Below, one piece after another: positions 9,856-21,245 of a stretch of DNA of 64,000 nucleotides. Positions within the stretch are counted from its first letter, which is position 1. Every line of letters begins with the position of its first letter. The notes beneath the pieces are model-generated. The model was given only the letters and a program-made list of their open reading frames with translations. It had not been told where the DNA came from and made no database searches. The stretch comes from Gari tellinella (Eukaryota; Mollusca; Bivalvia; Cardiida; Psammobiidae), in assembly GCA_922989275.2 (NCBI GenBank), contig OV277871.1:64749848-64813847 (forward strand), given 5' to 3'. Both the position numbers and the translations under genes were made by a program.

Positions 9856-10139
9856 TTATATACTGATTTTATCTCTACAATTTAGGAACATTCCCGACTA
9901 CATTGATGAAAGTTGGCGGAAAGTGGTGACTGCCAGTTCAAACATTATCAACAATACAAAAATCTCTTAATCGTTCGTAAATATTTGGTAATGATACTAC
10001 CATGTTTAGCCTCGGGTAGTTTTCGTAATCTGTCATTAATATATTGGCGCTGTCAAGTGCAGTATTTGCAACATGTCCCTGATGTCCTAAATTCATTAAA
10101 ACATCGATAATTGAACAGTTTCCCCCAATAACGGTTTGC

Positions 10140-10283
10140 AAAGATTTGAGTAACAAACAGTTTAGAGCCTGATCAGACGGTGGGTAGTTTGGCGTCTGAT
10201 TTGGCTGCCAACTGCTTGCAATGGAAATAATAGTTTTAGCGCAAACGCGTTTGTACGGGAATAATAACGTGTTCTCCACTGTA
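10140..10283 (-). mobile_element. MITE-1 fragment, diverged
   Basis: The palindrome has lost symmetry (GACGGTGGGTAGTTTGGCGTC) and the left half is missing. The right end is CGTGTTCTCCACTGTA. Confidence 0.7.
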
Positions 10284-10459
10284 CAAAACGTTATTAGACG
10301 CGTCTAAGAGATTTGAGCAGTTGTGTATTGCAATAGACACATTAGTTTTAGCATTAAATATGTTTTACTTGGAAAAAAATAATTTGAGGAGATTTGCTTT
10401 TGTTACTTAAAATATGTGACTTCCACATGCAAGTAGGCAATGTGGAATAAAAATTATCA

Positions 10460-10708
10460 TACAGTGCAGAATCTGTTATTCTTTCCCAATAAACGCGTTT
10501 ACGTTAAAACTATTATTTGCAGTGCAACAGTTTGGAGCCAGATCAGACGCCGGATAACCCGGCGTCTGATCAGGCTCCAAACTGTTTGCCACCAAGATAA
10601 ACAAGAACTATCAGAATTGTCCAAAAGTTGTTCTTTTCTACGTTTTAGTGCTTTGCGTTTGCGTACGTTTGCGTTTAAACGGGAAAGGATAACAAATTCT
10701 CCACTGTA
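10460..10708 (+). mobile_element. MITE-1, complete copy
   Basis: The left tip is CAGTGCAGAA (one change). The palindrome has GGATAACCC at its centre. Confidence 0.85.
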
Positions 10709-10876
10709 CTCTTACCTTTTATTCATGTATTTCACTGACATATTTTTAATATTCGTTTGCGCAGTTGTCAACCCCGTCACTACCTTACCCCGAGTAGTTT
10801 TCCGAAAATGGTCTGGATCCTGCTCGAAAGCCTCATAACGCGGCGTCTATTCAGTTTTCAAACAGTTTAATATAGA

Positions 10877-13024
10877 CTGGAGGCATTTTTGGGGAAAAGT
10901 TGACAGGCCACCTTTTTATCATAATTAAAGTGTGCTGAATCCATTTAGGGTGCCTGTCACCCTCTCCGGTGCCTTGAAAGCCCAAAAATGGTAAAATCAA
11001 AATGGCCGCGATTTTATGCCGTCACAAAAATTACCGTGAACTACGTTACCGATTTAAAGTATGTGTTGTATAATAATAATTTATGCAAAATACAGCAATT
11101 ACGGTTCCCTGAAATAGGAAATTGAATTAAAAATCATGCAAAATAAGTGTTTTTTTACATGCTCCATGGTTTAAAGAATATATTTCATGGTATTTCTGAG
11201 ATATTAAAAGTATGTGTCTTTCAGTCACATTTTGATACCAGGGCTATGATCTTAACAAACCTAATAGAGGTCTACTACGTTATTCTTTACAAAACAAATC
11301 TAGTATGTGTCACCTTATGTTTTTGACAATGTATTAAACAAACTTTTTCATTAGTAATGTTTGACCATATGGCAAAACTTTACAAATTGTGAAGAATTTT
11401 ACAGTGCTCCCTCTCTACAACAACACCCATCGGGAGTCATATAGTGTGTTTGCTGTTTAGAGGGGGTATATTGAAATAAATTAATGTTGTTAATGCAACT
11501 GTGGCAAGCATTGTTTTAAAGAGGTTATAATTGTAATGAGGGTAGTTGTAGAGAGGGAACACTGTCCTTGGTGATGATTTACACTAGATATCAAAGCTTT
11601 GGGCCTAGTGGTTTTTGACACGAGGCTCTTACATGGACAAAATTAACTTACAATAACGATAGGGCAATGTTAATTTTAATCACGGAGATATGCTTTTTAA
11701 AAAGATTGATAGATGTCTTCTAGGTCGTACTATACACAAAATGTCTAAGCTCTCCGTTGTACGGTTTTTTGTTATAAACACTGAACGGATTGTGATGGCA
11801 GGGGCCAACCATCAGCCTAGGCGATGCTTTAAACAAACAAGATAAAGGTCTACTGTGTTATGCTAATATACAAGCTTGGGCTTTGTGGTTTTTGACAATA
11901 TTTCCTTTCCTATAGAGAATAAGTCTATGCAAAACTGATGACCCTGGTTCGGGGCCAATTTATTAATTTTGTAACATATTGAAATACCGTTTTTGAGTGT
12001 ATTCATTGTTACACCCCTAAAATTTAGATCCAGGTATAAACTTGATAGAGGTCTACTAGGTAATAGTAAGTATCCATCAATTTTCTAAGCTTTGGGATGT
12101 GTGTGTATGTGTGGAGATTGGGGGGGGGGGTTTACAAGAAGAGTAATTCTTGGTTTTTAGGTTTCTCTTTTTCATTACCTTGGTTGCCATGGCAACTAAT
12201 TTTTTTAAAGCACACCCCGTGAACATTATTTCAAAATTTTGCTTAAATAAATCATGAGGTTAAGGAAAGTATATATATTAGGAGTATTAGTTTTAATCCA
12301 AGACTGATTACTGTAACGAAAAACCTGATTTTTCACTTTTGTTGCCATGACAACAGAAGGTCTGCATGAAATCATTTTTCAAAGAGATTTACCCAAACCA
12401 TAGTCTTGTACAGTTGGCTCTTATCAGCCATGTGGTTGAGAGGAAAATGTATTAGGTGTATATAATCCAAGAAAGACTGCATAGAATAACGAAAATTTAG
12501 CGTTTTGGTGGCTATTTTGTGTTGTTGTTGTTTTGTTTACCAATATTTGGCCTTGAACTTCATTGGAGAGGGGGACATACAACAAACTGGATTCACATCA
12601 CTTTAATTATGGTTAAAATGTGGTAGGCCAGTTATCAATAAAGTATCTAAGCTTTGGGCCATGTGATTTATTTTACAAAACATTTTTTTTTTTAAGATTT
12701 CTCTATTTTTTACTTTGGTTGCCATGGCAACCAGAAGTCTACATGTTATCAAATTTTTGATGGAGAACCAACCCAGGAACATTCCTGTAAAGATTTGTTG
12801 TGATAAACCATATATATTAGGAGAAGCAGATGTATTAGGTATATTTGATCTCAAAAAGATTGGATATAATAGCGAAAAAATAACGTTTTAGTGGCCATTT
12901 TGTTTTTTACCATTTTTGGGCTTTCAAGGCATCGGAGATGGTGACAGGCACCCTAAATGGATTCAGCAAACTTTAATTATGATAAAAAGGTGGCCTGTCA
13001 ACTTTTCCCAAAAAATGCCTCCAG
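10877..13024. mobile_element. ~2.1-kb non-autonomous element with ~130-bp inverted termini
   Basis: The left terminus begins CTGGAGGCATTTTTGGGG and the right ends with its inverse, and similarity between the ends continues inward for about 130 bp (the CCCTAAATGG and GGTGACAGGCACC phrases are in both). The interior has no coding frame. It contains perfect RFX-type X-box palindromes GTTGCCATGGCAAC (12183-12196 and 12718-12731) and a variant at 12341-12354. Only the right ~850 bp is present in each unit of the large array. I cannot assign a transposon superfamily. Confidence 0.65.
11400..11564. mobile_element. MITE-2, complete short copy, nested in the 2.1-kb element
   Basis: The 165-bp element has 21-bp inverted tips, ACAGTGCTCCCTCTCTACAA and its inverse with one mismatch. 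It lies inside the 2.1-kb element, so it inserted later. Confidence 0.8.
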
Positions 13025-13129
13025 AAGTGTGATTTCCTCAAAATCCGGCTAGTCTATATACCTAAAATTTAGATTTAGAAAAAAGCATTCGACAATTGTT
13101 TAAAACAGATTAAGTCTTGGAAGTACATG

Positions 13130-13378
13130 TACAGGGGAGACAACGTTATTTTTTCCAAATAAATAAACGCGTTTACGCTAAGACTATAATTTCTCATGAT
13201 TGCAAACAGTTTGGAGACAGATCAGACGCCGGGTTACTCGGCGTCTGATCAGGCTCCAAACTGTTTGCCACTTAGATTAAAACCGAAACACGATAATTAG
13301 ACATTTCAAACAGTTGTAATTTTCTCAATTTTATTGCAACGCGTTTAAGCTGGAACAAATAACGTCTTCTCCACTGTA
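13130..13378 (+). mobile_element. MITE-1 variant with GGGGAG tip
   Basis: The left tip reads CAGGGGAGACAACG and the right inner arm is shortened (GCGTTTAAGCTGGAACAAAT). The same variant is in each array unit (22521-22769 in the first), so this pair is homologous by duplication. Confidence 0.8.
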
Positions 13379-13384
13379 CAAGCA

Positions 13385-13676
13385 TACAGTGGAGAATCTG
13401 TTATTCTTACGTCATTGGTGACGTCATACAGTGGAGAATCTGTTATTCTTTCCCGTTTAAACGCAAACGTACGCAAACGCAAAACACTAAAACGTAGAAA
13501 AGAATAACTTTTGGATAATTCTGATATTTCATGTTTATCTTGGTGGCAAACAGTTTGGAGCCTGATCAGACGCCGGGTTACCCGGCGTCTGATCTGGCTC
13601 CAAACTGTTTGCACTGCAAATAATAGTTTTAGCGTAAACGCGTATATTGGGAAAGAATAATAGATTATCCACTGTA
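13385..13676 (-). mobile_element. MITE-1 preceded by a partial second tip
   Basis: A complete copy runs from 13427 to 13676. Bases 13385-13426 repeat its first ~25 bases and add ACGTCATTGGTGACGTCA. The duplicated tip occurs in each array unit and, inverted, at 15240-15300. Confidence 0.8.
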
Positions 13677-13788
13677 TCTTTTGGTACCGAATAATGCCGG
13701 ATAAGGCCAGTTTTACTGTACAAATCCCCACCTTTATGAAAGCTCAATAGACCGGTTACTTAATGTTCGCAAGGCAATTATGCTTTAA

Positions 13789-14038
13789 CATTTTACTCCA
13801 TAGAAACGCCTTTTTACGAATTAAATTAATTTCTCAACTGATTAAAAGTGTTTCATTTGATACAGTAATGAATATGCAACATAAGAAACATTTCCTATAA
13901 CCTGGCCGATTGTAGCTTAAATCAGGATAAAAGAAAAGCAGAAGCTCTTTAAGGAGCATTCTGCTTTTCTTTAATCTTGCTTTAGGTGGTCGTCTGTCTT
14001 CAAAACGATGAACACGCTATGTACAATGTAGTAAAGAG
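13789..14038 (-). mobile_element. piggyBac-like MITE between TTAA sites
   Basis: TTAA lies at 13785-13788 and 14039-14042. Tips are CATTTTACTCC and GTAGTAAAGAG. An internal hairpin is built on AAAAGCAGAAGCTCTTTAAG. This copy is in inverse orientation to those in the array. The intact flank 13735-13784 is also found, inverted, after the last array unit. Confidence 0.75.
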
Positions 14039-14167
14039 TTAAAGGTAAAACACACACTCCCAGGGGAAGTTTATTCCTGCACGAATCCTGATTAGATATG
14101 CCATTTTAATTAAACTCATCAACGGATATATCTCACGTGGCAGTACAACAGCAGCAATATTTATACT

Positions 14168-14412
14168 TACAGTGGAGAAAAAACGTTATTCTTTCCCGTT
14201 TAAACGCAAACGAATCGCAAACGCATCGCAAACAAACGTAGAAAATGACGACTTGTTGACAATTCTGACTATTTCTTTTAATCTTAGTCGCAAACAGTTT
14301 GAAGCCTGATCAGACGCCGGCTTATCCGGCGTCTGATCAGGCTCCAAACTGTTTGCAATGGAAATAATATTTTTAGCGTAAACGCGTTTATTGGGAAAGA
14401 ATAACGTTTTAT
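14168..14412 (-). mobile_element. MITE-1 with CGAATCGCAAACGCATCG arm
   Basis: It matches, in inverse orientation, the first MITE of each array unit. Its right tip is cut off after AACGTTTTATT. Confidence 0.8.
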
Positions 14413-14774
14413 TTATGCTTTTCGGTGGATTACCGGAAAATAGCAGTGGATTATCACTTGGTAATCCACTGCAGTGGATTATCACCAATCGCCGTTTTCC
14501 CCCCGTAGGGCTCCCCAAAAATCGTAGTCAATCGTGTCTTATCGTTAAATTCCGGCAGTCCGATTTGTCGCGAACCACTCAACGGAAGAACACGAATCCA
14601 AACTCGGGAGCAACGACGTAATTCGGATGACGTCAAATCAATAAATAAGTGACGTCATCATACGGGAAACTGTTTCGTTAATGTGTTCGATGTAAACTTG
14701 GGGCTCAACACGGGGTAAATCATGTACTTTCGCTTTCACAATTGTCGAACAATTTCGTTTAAAAAGTGGCTTAA
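14413..14774. other. Spacer with two TGACGTCA boxes
   Basis: TGACGTCA, the CREB/ATF-type palindrome, occurs at about 14630 and 14651, and a GCAGTGGATTATCAC phrase is repeated near 14440-14486. No gene is visible. Confidence 0.4.
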
Positions 14775-14962
14775 AAGCATAAATATAGAATAATTGTATT
14801 TTTTCAGTATAAAATCGAATTTAATCCATTGAGTGAACATCAGACTGTTATATTTTCACTCGTGGCTTCGCCACTCGTGAAAATATAACGTCTGATGTTC
14901 ACTCAATGGATTAAATTTCTATCTTATTCTGAAACAAACAATTATCCTCTATTTCTTCACTG
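14775..14962. repeat. Long palindrome / foldback element
   Basis: The arms fold around GGCTTCGCC near 14868. The inner ~50 bases of each arm (GTGAACATCAGAC, TTATATTTTCACTCGTGG) pair almost perfectly, and weaker pairing continues to about 14775 and 14962. The right arm of a related copy follows the satellite at 16557. Confidence 0.8.
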
Positions 14963-15003
14963 TACGTCATTCGCTTGGTATGCTTGTACAGTAGAGAAGA
15001 CGT

Positions 15004-15253
15004 TACAGTGGAGAATCTGTTATTCTTTCCCAATAAACGCGTTTACGCTAAAACTATTATTTGCAGTGCAAACAGTTTGGAGCCAGATCAGACGCCGGGT
15101 AACCCGGCGTCTGATCAGGCTCCAAACTGTTTGCCACCAAGATAAACATGAAATATCAGAATTATCCAAAAGTTGTTATTTTCTACGTTTTAGAGTTTTG
15201 CGTTTGCGTACGTTTGCGTTTAAACGGGAAAGAATAACAGATTCTCCACTGTA
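15004..15253 (+). mobile_element. MITE-1, complete, with partial copies on both sides
   Basis: This is the inverse of the arrangement at 13385-13676, including the duplicated tip and ACGTCA spacer (15254-15296). It is part of a larger inverted duplication of that area. Confidence 0.85.
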
Positions 15254-15296
15254 TGACGTCACCAATGACGTAAGAATAACAGATTCTCCACTGTAT

Positions 15297-15441
15297 GCTT
15301 GTACAGTAGAGAAGACGTTATGTGTTCCAGCTTAAACGCATTGCAATAAAATTGAGAAAATTACAACTGTTTGAAATGTCTAATTATCGTGTTTCGGTTT
15401 TAATCTAAGTGGCAAACAGTTTGGAGCCTGATCAGACGCCG
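15297..15441 (-). mobile_element. MITE-1 variant cut by the assembly gap
   Basis: Inverse match to 13210-13378, broken off in the middle of its palindrome where the N run begins. Confidence 0.75.
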
Positions 15442-15641
15442 NNNNNNNNNNNNNNNNNNNNNNNNNNNNNNNNNNNNNNNNNNNNNNNNNNNNNNNNNNN
15501 NNNNNNNNNNNNNNNNNNNNNNNNNNNNNNNNNNNNNNNNNNNNNNNNNNNNNNNNNNNNNNNNNNNNNNNNNNNNNNNNNNNNNNNNNNNNNNNNNNNN
15601 NNNNNNNNNNNNNNNNNNNNNNNNNNNNNNNNNNNNNNNNN
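15442..15641. other. Assembly gap (200 N)
   Basis: A round-number run of N between a palindrome arm and a satellite monomer. The true length is unknown. Confidence 0.99.
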
Positions 15642-16556
15642 TTGCTTCCATAGTCGGTATGTGTGTGTATATAGACAAGACCTTTCCATGCTCAGAAAAA
15701 TTTAAACCCCTTGACCTTGACCTTGAACTTAGGGCCTGCGTTTAGGTTTCGAAATCTGCGTTTAGGTTTAAAAAAATGCCTTTAAACTTCTATGTCCCTT
15801 GAGGTATTGCTTCCATAGTTGGTATGTGTGTGTATATGGACAAGACCTTTCCATGCACAGAAAAATTTAGACTCCTGTGACCTTGACCTTGAACTTAGAG
15901 CCTGCGTTTAGGTTTCGAAATCTGCGTTTAGGTTTTGAAAAATGCCTTTAACTTCTATATCCATTAAGGTATTGCTTCCATAGTCGGTATGTGTGTGTAT
16001 ATAGACAAGACCTTTCCATGCTCACAAAAATTTAGACCCCTGTAACCTTGACCTTGAACTCAGGGCCTGCGTTTAGGTTTCGAAATCTGCGTTTAGGTTT
16101 CGAAAAAGGCCTTTAACTTCTATGTCCCTTGAGGTATTGCTTCAAAAGTTGGTATGTGTGTGTATATGGGCAAGACCTTTACATGCAAAGAAAAATTTAG
16201 ACCCGTGTGACCTTGACCTTGAACTTAGGGCCTGCGTTTAGGTTTCGAAATCTGCGTTTAGGTTTAAAAAAATGCCTTTAAACTTCTATGTCCCTTGAGG
16301 TATTGCTTCCATAGTTGGTATGTGTGTGTATATGGACAAGACCTTTCCATGCACAGCAAAATTTAGACCCATGTGACCTTGACCTTGAACTTATGGCCTG
16401 TGTTTAGGTTTCGAATCTGCGTTTAGGTTTTGAAAAATGCCTTTTGCTTCTATATCCCTTAAGGTATTGCTTCCATAGTCGGTATGTGTGTGTATGTAGA
16501 CAAGACCTTTTCATGCTCAGAAAAATTTAGACCCCTGTGGCCTTGACCTTGAACTT
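15642..16556. repeat. ~165-bp tandem satellite, about 5.5 monomers
   Basis: TTGCTTCCATAGT marks monomer starts at 15642, 15807, 15972, 16137, 16303 and 16467. Each monomer holds GACCTTGACCTTGAACTT and two copies of CTGCGTTTAGGTTT. The array is open-ended at the gap, so its true size may be larger. Monomers differ by several percent. Confidence 0.85.
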
Positions 16557-16670
16557 GGTTCCACGAGTGAAAATATAACCCTTGCTTTTCACGAGATGAA
16601 AGAAAACCCCATCCTACACTGAAACACACGATTAGTCTATTTCTTTTATGCTTTTAACAGAGAAATATTA
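16557..16670. repeat. Right arm of a foldback element
   Basis: CCACGAGTGAAAATATAAC and ATTTCTTTTATGCTTTTAA match the arms of the palindrome at 14775-14962. The satellite thus occupies the loop position of a second copy of that foldback. Confidence 0.6.
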
Positions 16671-17880
16671 ATATAAAGCCGTCGATTAATCACTTTGGCC
16701 ATGTCAAATTCCCCGTATGAAGCCTCTCAAAATCAAAGCGCTCCAGACTAAGTATCATTTTGAAGGCGTAGTAAACTGCACTTGCGGCACAAAAGTAATC
16801 GTGTATGGCATATTCAAATTAAAGGCATACTCGCCTATATTAAAAATGTTGAAAAACAAAATTCTTAAATACCTTGATTACTATATATTTTCTGATTTGC
16901 AATACATTTATAACCATAAAAATGAATTTTGAAAAGTTCTCATTGGTAAATTATGTAAAATATAGTCCTTTCCGTACAGGCACTGTTTCAAGATTTGAAA
17001 AAACTGTCCCGAGTAGCAGTTCTTGTAGAAATTATGTTTATGTTTTTATCAGCAGCACTGTAAATGCTTTAAGTAACTAAAACTTTATTTAATGCTATTG
17101 TATTCACATACACTCATATATTTACCAATTTAAGCAACTATTGGATGAATATTTCTCATTTTTAGGTCAACAGAGACCCAATTTGGCTATTGGGGGAGGT
17201 ATATTTTCTGCATAAAATCTAAGGGGGTAGGGTTAGAAATTTGACCATATTTCATGAATGAACAACGCGACACCTAGGTTTCTTTACACCATTTGATAAG
17301 AAATACTTGAACCTAGATGCCTAGAAAGTTTAAAGAATTTTCATTGGATTTTTTTTACATAATTGATGTTTTTGTAAGACATTGGCAAGAAAAAATGTCT
17401 TATTTTTCCGGTTTTCAGCATTCATTTTAGCCCAAAAGCTCATTAAAAACACAAGAAAGAGCTTTAAAAAGTTTATTTCACACTTGCTTGTGATGAGTGA
17501 ATGCTAGAAACTTAAAAAGTGTACTAGAAATATGTTTTTGTGTAGTAATATAAGTGCATTTGTCCCTTATGACGTTTTCTGCTCTGACAATGAGCAAATG
17601 CGGCAAACGTCACACTTTTCAAAGCCAGCTAGAGCTGAAAAAAGCATTGCAACCCCCAATTTTTATTTTAGCAATTTGCTCATATATACCTTAATTCAAC
17701 TTGTAGAGCTTTTCATGAGATTCTGTTGAATTTTTCAAATACGCAAGTATCCCTTTAAAAAGATGTCAAAGCAACAAAAAAATCCCGGAAAAAAAATTAT
17801 TCCTAAAAGTTATAATTCACTGTATATTATAACATTATAATCTACTGCGAAAACTCTATAATTCACTGCTTAGCATAAAA
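16671..17880. other. No gene recognised
   Basis: A 71-codon frame at 16717-16932 has two CxC-like residues but no recognisable family or codon pattern. The remainder is AT-rich and I see no repeat structure. Confidence 0.4.
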
Positions 17881-18122
17881 GAAAACGTTATTCTTTCCCA
17901 ATAAACGCGTTTACGCTAAAAATATTATTTCAATTGCAAACAGTTTGGAGCCTGATCAGACGCCGGATAAGCCGGCGTCTGATCAGGCTTCAAACTGTTT
18001 GCGACTAAGATTTAAAGAAAAAGTCAGAATTGTCAACAAGTCGTCATTTTCTCCGTTTGTTTGCGATGCGTTTGCGATTCGTTTGCGTTTAAACGGGAAA
18101 GAATAACGTTTTCTCCACTGTA
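17881..18122 (+). mobile_element. MITE-1 missing its CAGTG tip, at the array edge
   Basis: Begins GAAAACGTTATTC; the outer tip is gone here and at the same place in every unit. Right end TTTTCTCCACTGTA is intact. Confidence 0.8.
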
Positions 18123-18249
18123 AGTATAAATATTGCTGCTGTTGTACTGCCACGTGAGATATATCCGTTGATGAGTTTAATTAAAATGGCATATCTAATC
18201 AGGATTCGTGCAGGAATGAACTTCCCCTGGGAGTGTGTGTTACCTTTAA

Positions 18250-18499
18250 CTCTTTACTACATTGTACATAGCGTGTTTATCGTTTTGAAGACAGACGACC
18301 ACCTAAAGCAAGATTAAAGAAAAGCAGAATGCTCCTTAAAGAGCTTCTGCTTTTCTTTTATCCTGATTTAAGCTACAATCTGCCAGGTTATAGGAAATGT
18401 TTCTTATGTTGCATATTCATTACTGTATCAAATGAAACACTTTTAATCAGTTGAGAAATTAATTAAATTCGTAAAAAGGTGTTTCTATGGAGTTAAATG
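18250..18499 (+). mobile_element. piggyBac-like MITE in unit 1
   Basis: TTAA at 18246-18249 precedes CTCTTTACTAC. The right end GGAGTTAAATG runs directly into the next MITE-1, whereas in the partial sixth unit the same end is followed by TTAA and ordinary flank. Confidence 0.75.
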
Positions 18500-18500
18500 T

Positions 18501-18745
18501 TACAGTGGAGAATGTGTTATTCTTTCCCAATAAACGCGTTTACGCTAAAACTATTATTTGCAGTGCAAACAGTTTGGAGCCAGATCAGACGCCGGGTAAC
18601 CCGGCGTCTGATCAGGCTCCAAACTGTTTGCCACCAAAATAAACATGAAATATCAGAATTGTTCAAAAGTTGTTCTTTTCTACGTTTTAGTGCTTTGCGT
18701 TTGCGTACGTTTGCGTTTAAACGGGAAAGAATAACAGATTCTCCT
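18501..18745 (+). mobile_element. MITE-1 without right tip, unit 1
   Basis: The left tip is canonical; the right side stops at CAGATTCTCC and lacks ACTGTA. Confidence 0.8.
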
Positions 18746-19675
18746 ACCTATACGTCTGTTTGAAAAAATGGCTGTTTTCGTCTTCCAGTTATGAAACGTA
18801 TTGAATTGTTGTTCATTTCAAACCAAATTGACGTCTATGTATTTGCTTTTAGTGGTTATAAAAGTACATGGTCTCTCCGGGTTGTATTTTCTACGGAGAC
18901 TTTGTTTGATTGGTGTAAATAAATACCATATAACTCCTCTATTACGACCACTAAAAGGAAGGTCAGTGGCTTGTATGAATGACATGTTTCAGCTTAACGC
19001 AATACGAAATCAAAAGAGAAAGCTCCTAAAGGTTCCTACTTTCACCCTGCGTTAAGTAGCCAGCTGTTATGCATGACATAATTCATTGGTCGTAATATAG
19101 GGGGTTTACTGTATGTAATTGACATATGTGGTATCCGTTCTGCTTTTCTAAGGAGATAAGAGTCGGTGGCAAATATATATGACACTACACCCCTGTAAGC
19201 ACCTGCAAGTTGACCCTTAAGTTATTTTGCTGTAAAATCGTGTGCTTTGAAATTATCGTCTGTAAAATGTGTTGAATGTAGATTTATACATTTTTGAATT
19301 AAACAAATCAAAAGACGAGTATCAAGCAGCTTGGATCCAAAGAAGACGCCGAGTTACGTGACGTCTGATCTGGAACCAAACTTTTTGCAAAAACCAGCAA
19401 AGTCGCGATACAGCAGACAAAGGATTGAAATCGTCTCCACAGACATATCTAAAATTAGCAATGTATATCGCAGTTGCTTTTGCGCATTGAATACTAACGT
19501 GGCTGTATGAGAAAAATTCAAAATCTAATGTTTCCAATTGAATGCCGCTTATAATAATGGCCTGTTTAACCGTTCATCCCTAATGACACTTAATACGACA
19601 TGCACTCTGTATTTGGAGGACGGATATAATCGGCGTTATGTTTCAACGTGTTAACTCCGAATACACTAGTAATTT
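18746..19675. other. Unit spacer with a degenerate palindrome at 19321-19390
   Basis: No gene is supported. The degenerate palindrome (CAGCTTGGATCC to GGAACCAAACTTTTTGC) is a distant relative of the MITE core. The same content recurs in units 2-5. Confidence 0.5.
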
Positions 19676-21245
19676 GTATATAGTTTGGATCCTGATCAGA
19701 CTCCGCGAAGCGCGTATACCGAGTAGGACAATTGCACTCCTTATGATTACACTGTATTGAAGGACAAGCTGTTTGACGCTGTTTGCCACTTGTTTTGAAA
19801 CGGCATTGCAGACAGTTATATTGATGCAGACGACAATTTGGCAGAAAAAGGGGGGGGGGGAGTAAAAACCTCACGATAAATTTATCATGAAAGGGAGAAA
19901 TAGTGTGGAAACTGATCAGATACCGTGATTCTGAGAATAGCCCTTCCACTCTCAAAAAAGTCATAAAGTACAATTGCAAATAGTTTTGATCCAGATCAAA
20001 ACTGGCTGCAACTTGTTTTGAAATAACGTCAGATATACAGCCTTAATTCTAACTTTGAAACGACATTGTAGAAAGTAATATTGAAGCAGACGACAATTTG
20101 GCGGTAAAGGGGTTAAAAACCTCACGATAAATTTGATCATCAAAAGGAGAAATAGTGTGGATACTGCTCAGATACTGTGATTCTGAGAATAGCCCTTCCA
20201 CTCTCAAAAAAGTCATAAAGCACAATTGCAAACAGTTTTGATCCTGATCAGACGCCGCCTGACGCGGCGTTTGATCAGGATCAAAACTGGTTGCCACTTG
20301 TTTGAAATAACGTCAGATATACTGCCTTATCTCTAACTTTGAAACGACATTGTAGAAAGTAATATTGAAGCAGACGACAATTTGGCGGTAAAGGGGTTAA
20401 AAACCTCACGATAAATTTGATCATCAAAAGGAGAAATAGTGTGGATACTGCTCAGATACCGTGATTCTGAGAATAGCCCTTCCGCTCTCAAAAAAGTCAT
20501 AAAGCACAATTGCAAACAGTTTTGATCCTGATCAGACGCCGCCTGACGCGGCGTTTGATCAGGATCAAAACTGGTTGCCACTTGTTTGAAATAACGTCAG
20601 ATATACTGCATTATCTCTAACTTTGAAACGACATTGTAGAAAGTGATATTGAAGCAGACGACAATTTGGCGGTAAAGGGGTTAAAAACCTCACGATAAAT
20701 TTGATCATGAAAGATATAAATAGTGTGGGTACTGATCAGACACCGTGATGCTGAGACTAGCCCTTCCAATCTCAATAACGTCAGAAAGCGCATTTGCAAA
20801 CTGTTTTAATCCTGATCAGACGCCGCGTAACGCGGCGTTTGATCAGGATCAAAACTGTTTACCACTTGTTTTGAAATGACGTCAGTTATACTGCCTTTAT
20901 TCTAACTTTGAAGCGACATTGCATACAGAAATATTGAATCAGACGACAATTTGGCGGGGAAGGGGGTGGGGGGGGGGGTTGAAAAATCTCACGATCAATA
21001 TGATTCTGAAAGGGAGAAATAGTGTGGGTACTGATCAGACACCGTGATTCTGAGAATAGCCCTTCGACTCTCAATAACGTCATAAAACGCATTTGCAAAC
21101 AGTTGTGATCCTGATCAGACGCCGCGTAACATTGCATACAGTAATATTGAAGCAGACGACAATTTGGCGTTGAATGGATAAAAAGCCTCACGATAAATTT
21201 GATCATGAAAGGGAAAAATAGTGTGGATACTGATCAGACACCGTG
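19676..21245. repeat. Subrepeats of ~284 bp inside the unit
   Basis: Five to six degenerate copies, with exact 284-base spacing between the three most similar (starting near 20049, 20333 and 20617). Each contains a palindrome on GATCCTGATCAGACGCCG followed by a GAAGCAGACGACAATTTGGC phrase. Isolated fragments of the same family lie near 49070-49200 and 52750-52910. Confidence 0.8.

Noticed and set aside
15642..16556. Satellite array as a CRISPR array
   Set aside because: Monomers are ~165 bp and continuous, with no unique spacers, and the context is animal nuclear DNA.
16717..16932. 71-codon frame with CTCG residues as a zinc-finger fragment
   Set aside because: Only one C-x-C pair, no partner ligands, and no similarity that I recognise.
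20049..21206. Minus-strand frames of 60-129 codons (MATSFDPDQTP and relatives) repeated in each array unit
   Set aside because: They follow the 284-bp subrepeats and their palindromes. Their repetition reflects DNA duplication, and homopolymer changes shift them between units.
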